Source: Candidatus Phycorickettsia trachydisci
Lineage (GTDB): Bacteria > Pseudomonadota > Alphaproteobacteria > Rickettsiales > Rickettsiaceae
Direction of reading: 5' to 3'
NCBI RefSeq assembly: GCF_003015145.1
Contig: NZ_CP027845.1
Coordinates: 744,001-808,000 of the forward strand
Length of the DNA stretch: 64,000 bases
A model generated the notes under the pieces. The model saw nothing but the letters and a program-made list of their open reading frames with translations. It ran no database searches and was not told where the DNA came from. The position numbers were made by a program, and so were the translations under genes. Position 1 is the first letter of the stretch; the number at the start of each line of letters is the position of its first letter. Of the stretch, positions 54,972 to 62,898 are shown in pieces.

Positions 54972-57770
54972 ATGCTAAACTTTAATCTGGATGTTATAAT
55001 TTTTGCTGGTTTCTTTATCACATATTTTCTAGCAAACTTTTTTTACCGCACAAAACCAACTAGCATAGACGATTATAGTCATCCGAGGCGCAATTTTTCT
55101 ACTACCAAAATTGCCGCAACTTCAATTTCTATATGGATAGGAGCGGGTATGTTACTTTATACCTTCACCGAAAGCTACAGTAAAGGTCTTTATATCATCA
55201 TCCCAAGGCTATTTGTTCCTATATCCCTTTTATTCATAGCAAAATTTATTTCACCCCGCATCAATGAATTTTTAGGTAAGTATTCAATTGCACAAATCGC
55301 CAGAGAACTATGGGGAAATTGGGCTGCACTTATTACATCAATATCATCTATCTCATTTGCTGTGGTAATATTGAGTATCAAATTTAAATTTATAGCTCAG
55401 TTGCTAGATATTTTATTAGGTATACCTTATGAGACTGGAATAGGAGTTAGTGCGATATGTATAATTGCATACTCCTTATTTGGCAAAATTAAATTTCCTA
55501 TTTTTAGTGACTTCATACAATTTGCAATGTTTAGTTGCATGTTACCTATGACTCTACTAATGGTATGGACAGGCTTTAGTAATACAGAAATTGTATGGGA
55601 AACCTTAAACTCTAATCCTAAATTTAATCTAAAAAAGATTTTTGACTTTCATAATTCTGATTTTTATGACATGTTAGGGCTTTGTATAATAGCTTTTATA
55701 CCTAAATTTGGTCCACTGGTTTTTCCAAATATTTCAATGTCTCAAAACCCTCAACAATCATCCGAAGCTTTTAAAATAGCTGGGTTGATCTTTTTTATAA
55801 TACAATTAGTTATGACTTTTTTAGCTATTGTACTTTTTTCTGAGAACCCTAACCTTAACCATAATGACCTATTCAAATATTGCCTTGATAATTATGCGTA
55901 TAACGGTCTAAGAGGATTTATTTGCATATGCACTATAATTCTTGCCGTATCCTTTACTGATTTTCTATTACTATATTCATCAACTATGCTAGCACGCGAT
56001 GTGTTAAGTCCCTTAGGGCTTCGATTGGCTCAAAATGAATCGTTAATTTTCCGTTTATTATCAATTATAGGTGGTTTAATTGCCTCATATATAGCATTAA
56101 ATACAACGGAAAGTTTTGTATTATTAATAGGAATTGCTAGCCTCTTTATGACGCTAGTATCAATACCTATGCTTTTCGCAATATTTGGATTCCGTAGCTC
56201 TGAATTATCTGTATTACTAGGAATGTTTGGAGCAATCATCGTAATGATAATTTATCAATGGAAATTTGCCATACCAGGCCTTAACCTCTTTATACCAGGC
56301 ATGCTTGCTAATATTATATTTTTATTAGGCGGTCATTACCTCTTAAAACAAACAGGTGGATGGCTAGGCATCAAAGGAAAACGTGAATTTGACGAATTTA
56401 AACAAGCAAAAAGAAGACAGACACAAAGATTCATATACGATACTTTTGATATAAGTTTCATTGAATTTTGCAAACAAGGGTTGCCAAACTCTGCGGCAAA
56501 TATTTCATTTTTCGGAGTCTTTGGTCTTCTATCTATTTTTTTAACTCAGATCACGTTACCTCAAACTGCTATCTCCAAACATATTGCTTTAATAAATTTT
56601 CTTTATCCAAGTGCTTTTATTATCTCTGCTAATCTAGCTTTTTATCCCATCTGGCCTCAAGCATTCAAAAAAGAAAAAATTTTATCAATTATCTGGCTTT
56701 TCTCAGTTTTTTATATATCAATCATTACTCCAGCTATTTTTGCATTTATTAGCCATTTTCCTCCAATGCAAATGATTATAGCTTTAATGAATTTTATAGC
56801 AATACAGGTAATGCTGAAGTGGAACGTGACAATATTTTTAATACTTATTAGCATGCTTATTGCAAGTTCTTATCTTTACTGTTGCGTTGAGAATATTAAA
56901 GTGAAAGATTTACAACTTCAAATGTCTTACCTGCTGCTATTTTTAATTGGAGCATTAATATCATTCTTAAAACCTCACAAAGATACTAATAAGTATCGAG
57001 AAGAACTTGCCGAAATTACCCACAAAATACAAGATATCTCCGAGCAAACCCTAAACCTTCTAATTGTAAAAGAAGATATACTTAATAACTTAGATAAGGA
57101 AATTCAAACACCTATTGAAAATATTGGAGCCGGAGCCTCTAATTTAAATCAAAACAAGGACAGCTTTGAGAAACATAATCAAGATAGTGTCGAGCTTGTT
57201 TATCAAGAATACAAAAAATTGCAAATGTATATAAATAAGCTAGTCGATCTATCTTATTTTAACACAGGAAATGTTACATTAAACTATCAAGATATAAATT
57301 TCGAAGAGCTTGTTGAAAATACTATCGAACCATGCAAAATTTGCGAATTCAGGAATCCTAAAGTGCACTTTAACATCAATAATAAAGCTACTCACCTGAT
57401 TACTGCATGCGACTCAGATAAAATATCTCAATGCCTAGAATACCTAATTAAAAACGCCATGAACTTCACCAACGCAGGTACTATAGAAATTTTATTAGAG
57501 AATCAAAGTGCAGTTATTAATGAAATGATGGTCCAAACGATCAAATGCTCTATAATTGATGAAGGCATTGGAATTCCTGAAGATGAACTGGAATACATTT
57601 TCGGAGCATTTACTAAAAGTTCTTATACCAAAAACTCCGGAAAAGGCTTAGGGCTTGCGTTATGCCAAAGGATTATTAAGCTGCATCATGGAATGATTTG
57701 GGCCGAAAATAATAAAACTAAACCAGGAGCTACTTTTGCCTTTATGATACCAAGAAAACCTATATCTTAA
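54972..57770 (+). CDS. SSS symporter fused to kinase-like module (copy 3)
   Basis: A 932-residue paralogue of copy 2 with the same domain order and no frameshift. The symporter part starts MLNFNLDVIIFAGFFITYFL. The linker KQTGGWLGIKGKREFDEF is identical. At the phospho-acceptor position there is Lys709 (NLDKEIQTP). N, G1 and G2 boxes are kept (KNAMNFT, DEGIGIPEDELEYIFGAFTK, GKGLGLALCQRI). The strongest constraint among the copies appears to be on the linker and ATPase boxes, while the membrane parts vary more, as expected if the ligands differ. It ends 63 bases before obgE. Confidence 0.88.
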   Translation: MLNFNLDVIIFAGFFITYFLANFFYRTKPTSIDDYSHPRRNFSTTKIAATSISIWIGAGMLLYTFTESYSKGLYIIIPRLFVPISLLFIAKFISPRINEFLGKYSIAQIARELWGNWAALITSISSISFAVVILSIKFKFIAQLLDILLGIPYETGIGVSAICIIAYSLFGKIKFPIFSDFIQFAMFSCMLPMTLLMVWTGFSNTEIVWETLNSNPKFNLKKIFDFHNSDFYDMLGLCIIAFIPKFGPLVFPNISMSQNPQQSSEAFKIAGLIFFIIQLVMTFLAIVLFSENPNLNHNDLFKYCLDNYAYNGLRGFICICTIILAVSFTDFLLLYSSTMLARDVLSPLGLRLAQNESLIFRLLSIIGGLIASYIALNTTESFVLLIGIASLFMTLVSIPMLFAIFGFRSSELSVLLGMFGAIIVMIIYQWKFAIPGLNLFIPGMLANIIFLLGGHYLLKQTGGWLGIKGKREFDEFKQAKRRQTQRFIYDTFDISFIEFCKQGLPNSAANISFFGVFGLLSIFLTQITLPQTAISKHIALINFLYPSAFIISANLAFYPIWPQAFKKEKILSIIWLFSVFYISIITPAIFAFISHFPPMQMIIALMNFIAIQVMLKWNVTIFLILISMLIASSYLYCCVENIKVKDLQLQMSYLLLFLIGALISFLKPHKDTNKYREELAEITHKIQDISEQTLNLLIVKEDILNNLDKEIQTPIENIGAGASNLNQNKDSFEKHNQDSVELVYQEYKKLQMYINKLVDLSYFNTGNVTLNYQDINFEELVENTIEPCKICEFRNPKVHFNINNKATHLITACDSDKISQCLEYLIKNAMNFTNAGTIEILLENQSAVINEMMVQTIKCSIIDEGIGIPEDELEYIFGAFTKSSYTKNSGKGLGLALCQRIIKLHHGMIWAENNKTKPGATFAFMIPRKPIS

Positions 57771-57833
57771 TTTTTCTTGGATGATCGACTTAAGCGATAT
57801 ACAATAGATTATTATTTAAACAAAAGTGGTTTT

Positions 57834-58829
57834 ATGCATTTTATTGATGAGGCTAAAATATTTATTAAAAGCGGTAATGGAGGTAATGGTTGCGTATCTT
57901 TTAGACGTGAGAAGTTTGTAGCTAAAGGAGGACCAGATGGCGGTGATGGTGGCAGAGGCGCTGATATTATTTTCGTAGCAGATCCAAATCTAAATACCCT
58001 ACTACATTTTAGATACCAAAAGCATTTTAGAGGCCAAAACGGAGAATCAGGTAAAGGAGCGTGCATGAGCGGTAAATCTCGTTCTCCTTTGGTTTTAAAA
58101 GTACCCGTTGGAACTCAGATTTTCGATTCTCAAAAGCAAGTATTGTTGCATGATTTACAAAATCCTTATGAAGAATTTGTAGCCCTTGAAGGAGGAAAAG
58201 GAGGACTTGGTAACATGCACTTTAAATCCTCTATAAACAGAGCTCCAAGAAAAGCAACCTCAGGAGAAGTAACAGAAGAGGTGCAAGTGTACTTAAGTCT
58301 CAGGGTAATAGCCGATATTGGACTTGCGGGACTCCCAAATGCGGGCAAATCTACCTTTTTAGCAAAAGTTACAAATGCAAAACCTAAAATAGCAGATTAT
58401 GCTTTTAGCACTTTAAAACCTAACCTAGGCGTTGTTCAGATTTATGATCATGAATTTGTAATTGCAGATATCCCAGGTCTTATTGAAGGGGCTCATTTAG
58501 GTTCAGGTTTAGGAGATAAATTTTTGAAGCATATCGAAAAATGTAAAATCCTGGTGCATTTAATTGATGCAACTTCGGATAATTTGGTTAAAGACTACCA
58601 GATCATACGTAATGAAATTTCAAACTATTCAAATGATTTAGCTACAAAAATAGAAATTATTTGTTTGAATAAAATAGATTTAGTAGATCAAAAGTCCTTA
58701 AGTAAAAAAATAAATGCTTTAAAAAAATATACTAAAAAAGAAATTTTTGCTATCTCTGCGATGACAGGTTATGATATACCAAAGTTACTAAACCAAATAC
58801 ATAAATTATCATATCATGAGAATTTTTAG
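57834..58829 (+). CDS. obgE: Obg/CgtA GTPase
   Basis: An essential GTPase in 50S ribosome assembly and stress signalling. The N-terminal glycine-rich Obg fold begins MHFIDEAKIFIKSGNGGNGC with VAKGGPDGGDGGRGADIIF. The P-loop is GLAGLPNAGKSTFLAKV near residue 165, G3 is DIPGLIEGAHLGSGLG and G4 is NKIDLVD. I start at ATG 57834, which matches the family's N-terminus; the longer TTG-started frame (57777) is not supported. Length 331. Overlaps the next gene by 14 bases. Confidence 0.96.
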   Translation: MHFIDEAKIFIKSGNGGNGCVSFRREKFVAKGGPDGGDGGRGADIIFVADPNLNTLLHFRYQKHFRGQNGESGKGACMSGKSRSPLVLKVPVGTQIFDSQKQVLLHDLQNPYEEFVALEGGKGGLGNMHFKSSINRAPRKATSGEVTEEVQVYLSLRVIADIGLAGLPNAGKSTFLAKVTNAKPKIADYAFSTLKPNLGVVQIYDHEFVIADIPGLIEGAHLGSGLGDKFLKHIEKCKILVHLIDATSDNLVKDYQIIRNEISNYSNDLATKIEIICLNKIDLVDQKSLSKKINALKKYTKKEIFAISAMTGYDIPKLLNQIHKLSYHENF

Positions 58830-59478
58830 CGCTTTGCTGTTGCTATTTACACTACCTTCTTTGGGACAAGAAACTAGATCATTTACTGGTTCTATTACTG
58901 ATTTAATAGTAGAAATAGACGAAGGAGAAATAGTTATTGAGGGCAGTAAAGACCAAAATACTATTGTAGATTATATAACTTCTAGAGAAAATTGTAACAC
59001 TCAAACCATAAAGAATGATAACACTATACAAATACTTAACAACAAATACCAAAATGGTTGTCAAGCAAGTTATAATGTCAAGTTATCCTCTAATGTGAAA
59101 GTTAATATTAAAATTGGAGCAGGAGACGTAAAAGTTAGCAACCTGGATGCTACAACCCAAATTTCTGGAGGATCGGGAAATATCTCCTTGTCAGATGTAA
59201 CTAAAAATGTATCTATCAAACTTGGAACAGGAAATGTAGAATTCAAGACTAACCTAGAACCTTTAAAACCTTTAGATACAAAATTGGAAATTGGCACAGG
59301 TAACATATCATACTTGCTACCTAAAAATTCTATAATTAAAAATTCTATAAAAAGTTTGCCCGGAGCTTCATATATTGATGGAAATTTCAAGTATGACAAT
59401 ATGAAATATGACTTTAACTTAGATATTAAACTAGGGGTAGGTTATATTTCAGTTAAACCAGTAGAAACATCTGAATAA
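58816..59478 (+). CDS. exported beta-rich protein, DUF4097-like
   Basis: A 220-residue protein with signal peptide MRIFSALLLLFTLPSLGQ. The mature part repeats short strands with alternating Gly/Ser turns: KVNIKIGAGDVKVSNLDA, QISGGSGNISLSDV, SIKLGTGNVEFK and EIGTGNISYLLP. This is typical of the DUF4097/putative-adhesin beta-solenoid family, whose function is unknown. Two Cys (in ENCNTQ and NGCQAS) may form a disulfide. It overlaps the obgE 3' end by 14 bases, so it is read from the obgE transcript. Confidence 0.75.
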   Translation: MRIFSALLLLFTLPSLGQETRSFTGSITDLIVEIDEGEIVIEGSKDQNTIVDYITSRENCNTQTIKNDNTIQILNNKYQNGCQASYNVKLSSNVKVNIKIGAGDVKVSNLDATTQISGGSGNISLSDVTKNVSIKLGTGNVEFKTNLEPLKPLDTKLEIGTGNISYLLPKNSIIKNSIKSLPGASYIDGNFKYDNMKYDFNLDIKLGVGYISVKPVETSE

Positions 59479-59535
59479 CGACATTAAAATTTCTTATTTA
59501 CAATACACTTTCAAAGAACTTTATGAAAATTTTAC

Positions 59536-59563
59536 TTGGTTTTAGATTTTTTTTGAGTAAAAT
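59536..59563 (+). promoter_or_regulatory. putative promoter of tRNA-Asn
   Basis: TTGGTT (59536-59541), a 16-base spacer, then TAAAAT (59558-59563), ending 19 bases before the tRNA. The intervening T-run at 59547-59554 could alternatively end the upstream transcript. Confidence 0.45.
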
Positions 59564-59582
59564 ATGAAGAGCAGTGAAATTT

Positions 59583-59657
59583 TCCTCGATAGCTCAGCGG
59601 TAGAGCAATCGGCTGTTAACCGATTGGTCGCAGGTTCGAATCCTGCTCGAGGAGCCA
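59583..59657 (+). tRNA. tRNA-Asn (GTT)
   Basis: A complete cloverleaf. Acceptor stem TCCTCGA (59583-59589) with TCGAGGA (59647-59653), discriminator G, encoded CCA (59655-59657). The anticodon stem ATCGG/CCGAT encloses the loop CTGTTAA with anticodon GTT at 59615-59617. The T loop GGTTCGAATCC is standard. This tRNA is one of the four queuosine targets of Tgt. Confidence 0.97.
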
Positions 59658-59774
59658 AGTATTTTTACAGGCAAGCATGTAACGCTTCTGGAATCTCTTT
59701 TCTTTAATTCAACTTTAACATTTCTAGCTTCACCTTAAGTATGTTAAGATCTGCCGTAGCTCAAACAATGATCT

Positions 59775-61040
59775 ATGATAAAACTTGTTAAAGAATTTTT
59801 AAAATCCCTACGTGACGGGGAAAGAAAGAATAAAATTACCATACTACTAGGTAATGCATTAGATCATTATGATACACACATATATGCTCTTCTTGCACCT
59901 TTTATCGCAGCCGTATTTTTTGCTCCTGGAGATAATTTAACTAATCAAATCGCCGCCTTTGGCATTGCCTCAGTTGGAGTAATTACAAGACCATTAGGAG
60001 CGATCCTGTTTGGTAGACTTGCATTATTCATCGGACCTCTACGAGCACTTAGATACTCATTAGTAGGAGTAGCGATTGCGACTTTCTTAATTGCACTTTT
60101 GCCAAGCTATGAACAAGCAGGCCCCCTAGCCCCTCTGTTCCTGCTATTTATGAGATCATTGCAATCTATTTTTGCTTCAGGTGAAGGAGCAATTGCTGGC
60201 CTGTATATTGTTTCTTCTCACGATCAACGTAAACGTAACGTATCAAGTAGCTTATACTCCATGTCCACTATGGTAGGGATTATGATTGCAGCCGTAGTTG
60301 CTAGATTGGTAAGCCATAGCTCTGATCCATTAATTTACTGGCGTGTAGGATTTGCTTTCGGTTTTTTAACAAGCATTGTAAGTATTTTCATTAGAGCCAA
60401 TGGTTACAGGGCAACAAAAATGCATGTAAATAACAAAACTCAAAATGTCTGGGGTATCATCAAAACTAATAAAGATAAAATTTGGCGTATTATTTTTTTA
60501 AATGGCTTCAGCTATATATCTTATCCAATTGCTTTTACCATCATGAACTCTATATTACCATCAGCAAAAGATATATCGATTCAAGAAGCTTTATATTTAC
60601 ATAGCTGGCTTATTATTTTTGATGCATTTGTGATACCTTTAGGCGGATTTTTACCTCGAGATAATATTAAACTAGAGCGTGTTATGTTAAGCGGAATTGC
60701 TATAGTTTTTATTACATCTTCAATATTGTTTGCTAGTCTAAACGTAATATCTTTGAGCACCATCATGATACTCAGAGTAATAGTAATAGGAGTTGGCGTT
60801 CCTTTTGCCGTCGCACTAAGGATCTGGACGGCCAACATTACAGATGATTGTGGAGAAGAAAAATATTTAATTGCAGCAATAGGAGGAGGTATTGGAATGG
60901 AGCTTTTAGGTCGCAATATTATAATCCTCGCCCTCTTTTTCTTTACTACCTATTCAAGCTTATCACCCCTAATTTTATATATTCTATTTTTATCAGGAGC
61001 CGCCGCTTTTGCTATATCTTCTCATAACAAATCATCTTGA
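59775..61040 (+). CDS. MFS transporter, ProP/MHS-like
   Basis: A 421-residue, 12-helix transporter of the metabolite:H+ symporter group that includes proline/betaine transporter ProP; such paralogues are numerous in Rickettsia. ALDHYDTHIYALLAPFIAAV (about residues 29-48) and VGVITRPLGAILFGRLAL (about 74-91) correspond to family motifs. The canonical motif A (G...D..GR/K) has lost its Asp and Arg/Lys residues: it reads FGRLALFIGPLRALR. RSLQSIFASGEGAIAGLYIVS matches the helix-4 motif (usually R.LQG...GGE). Substrate not predictable. Convergent to the ankyrin gene at 61072. Confidence 0.88.
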   Translation: MIKLVKEFLKSLRDGERKNKITILLGNALDHYDTHIYALLAPFIAAVFFAPGDNLTNQIAAFGIASVGVITRPLGAILFGRLALFIGPLRALRYSLVGVAIATFLIALLPSYEQAGPLAPLFLLFMRSLQSIFASGEGAIAGLYIVSSHDQRKRNVSSSLYSMSTMVGIMIAAVVARLVSHSSDPLIYWRVGFAFGFLTSIVSIFIRANGYRATKMHVNNKTQNVWGIIKTNKDKIWRIIFLNGFSYISYPIAFTIMNSILPSAKDISIQEALYLHSWLIIFDAFVIPLGGFLPRDNIKLERVMLSGIAIVFITSSILFASLNVISLSTIMILRVIVIGVGVPFAVALRIWTANITDDCGEEKYLIAAIGGGIGMELLGRNIIILALFFFTTYSSLSPLILYILFLSGAAAFAISSHNKSS

Positions 61041-61071
61041 CACAAGTTTAGAGAGACATAAAGACACATTA

Positions 61072-62673
61072 TCAGTTTTGTCCCTTACATTCTTCCACCC
61101 CCCCACAGCCAATGGTAGGTAAACTGAAACCTGGGCACGCTTCGGTAAGTACATTATCGACAACATAAGCCGCTTCACTATAAGCCTCATCTTTTATATC
61201 GACATCTGCTCTAGGTTTTTCTGTGGAGTGGTTTATATCATCATTTGCTATTTTCTTAAGTAAGGCTTGTGTTTTTCGGTGATCTCTAGTTTGGAACAAC
61301 CTAATCAAATCACGATCTAAGAAGCCAAACATATTCTTGGAAGCCTCGGTCTTAGCTATTTTTCCTAGTGAACTAGTTGGCTCAATCACCCCATCTCCCA
61401 AGTCTATTATATGGCTATCAACTCGTTCCCAATATTGATTAACTTTCTCATAAACCTCAACCGCGATGTCTCTTAAAGACTTAAGATACTCGTTTGTTTG
61501 TTCAGGTTTAATCGAAGAAAATAATTGCTTCCTATCTTCAAGTCTAGATTTAATATAGAAAAGATTCTTTATACTATTCTTGTTAGATAGATCAAACTCT
61601 GATGGTATAAACCTATACATGTTAGATTGAACATAATCTTTCATTTTTGTTAAAAAATTTTCACAAAAATCCTTATCACCGGCATCACTAAATGCCTCTA
61701 ATATATTTTTTAAACCATCTAAGTTCTTACTAGATAGTAGTTCTGCATGGATTATTCCCTCTATATTTATAGTTAAGGCATCATAAAGAAAAGGATGATT
61801 TAAATCTAAAAGCTCTTTGTAACGGCAAAAGAGAGTTAATGTACTCATATCTACATCATCTTCTTCCATGTATTCTCCCTCTAACTGCTTATCAATCTCT
61901 AATATTGCGAAGTCGATGACATTTTCACCATCATTATTGACAGCATATATATTAGCCCCATGATCAAGTAGTACCTCCGCTATGTCTCTTATTCCATTAC
62001 GAGCAGCATAATGCAATGGCGTTTCACCTGTATTATTTTTGGCTTCAATATCAGCGCCTTTATCAAGTAGCATTTCTGCTATCCACCCCTCACTACACTG
62101 TAGAGCAGCATGGTGCAATGGCGTTTCACCCCGTATATTTCTGACATTAACCTGTGCACCACTACTAACTAGTAACTCAACTGCCCTTGGGTTGTCATAG
62201 GCAGCGTAGTGCAATGGCGTTTCTTCATTACTATCACGAGCTTCAATATTCGCCTCTCTATCAAGTAGCAACTTCGCTACTTTCACCTTACCGTGGATGG
62301 CAGCTGTGTGCAATGGACTTCTGCCCTTGTTACCCAAATCTTTCATATCAAAGTTACACCTAGCTTCAATATCAACGCCTTTATCAAGTAATGATGACGC
62401 CAATTCTACTGCGTCATATGTAGCAGCTACGTGTAGCAAAAAATTAAGTACTTTTACACATGTACTCTCAACAGCTATATGGATTAAAGATTGTATACCA
62501 TGACTATTAATAATTGTATAAATATCTCCCATCACAGATCCTAATACTTCATCCTTCAAGCTATCTAAGTTTAAAGAAGAAGTATTGATCGCGGGATATG
62601 CAGAGTTTAGAAAATTTACCATCAAATCTCTATCATCTTTGGCTACAGCCATTAATATATCTAATGTATTCAT
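61072..62673 (-). CDS. ankyrin-repeat protein with conserved C-terminal domain (paralogue 1)
   Basis: A 533-residue protein. Ankyrin repeats span about residues 60-265 with near-consensus units (RSPLHTAAIHGKVKVAKLLL, ETPLHYAARNGIRDIAEVLL). The 99-base periodicity is visible in DNA, where the antisense of TPLH recurs with little change around 61999-62330. The C-terminal 260 residues form a helical domain shared with the next gene: YEKVNQYWERVDSHIIDLG from residue 408, GKIAKTEASKN, LFQTRDHRK, and an identical tail EECKGQ. Its Cys-containing tail GCGGVEECKGQN is striking. No signal peptide. The shared domain probably defines a lineage-specific effector family. Confidence 0.88.
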   Translation of the reverse strand: MNTLDILMAVAKDDRDLMVNFLNSAYPAINTSSLNLDSLKDEVLGSVMGDIYTIINSHGIQSLIHIAVESTCVKVLNFLLHVAATYDAVELASSLLDKGVDIEARCNFDMKDLGNKGRSPLHTAAIHGKVKVAKLLLDREANIEARDSNEETPLHYAAYDNPRAVELLVSSGAQVNVRNIRGETPLHHAALQCSEGWIAEMLLDKGADIEAKNNTGETPLHYAARNGIRDIAEVLLDHGANIYAVNNDGENVIDFAILEIDKQLEGEYMEEDDVDMSTLTLFCRYKELLDLNHPFLYDALTINIEGIIHAELLSSKNLDGLKNILEAFSDAGDKDFCENFLTKMKDYVQSNMYRFIPSEFDLSNKNSIKNLFYIKSRLEDRKQLFSSIKPEQTNEYLKSLRDIAVEVYEKVNQYWERVDSHIIDLGDGVIEPTSSLGKIAKTEASKNMFGFLDRDLIRLFQTRDHRKTQALLKKIANDDINHSTEKPRADVDIKDEAYSEAAYVVDNVLTEACPGFSLPTIGCGGVEECKGQN

Positions 62674-62898
62674 TGTTTAGTACCCTAATTTAGCTATATA
62701 TGAATTATATAAAAAAATAATGCTACTTCCTAAATTTTTGGAAGCAAATGAATTAATGATTTAGATTTATCTTATTTGATTTGACAAAAGTTATAAGTTT
62801 AAAGCAGTTAAAAAAACTGATTTATTAAGAATAATTCACTCTAATTAACCCCTTGTTAGTCCTATACTCTCATTAAAATGTGGATATTACTATAAATT

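Noticed and set aside
57777-57833. N-terminal extension of obgE from a TTG codon
   Set aside because: Obg proteins begin at MxFIDEAKI; the extension has no counterpart in the family.
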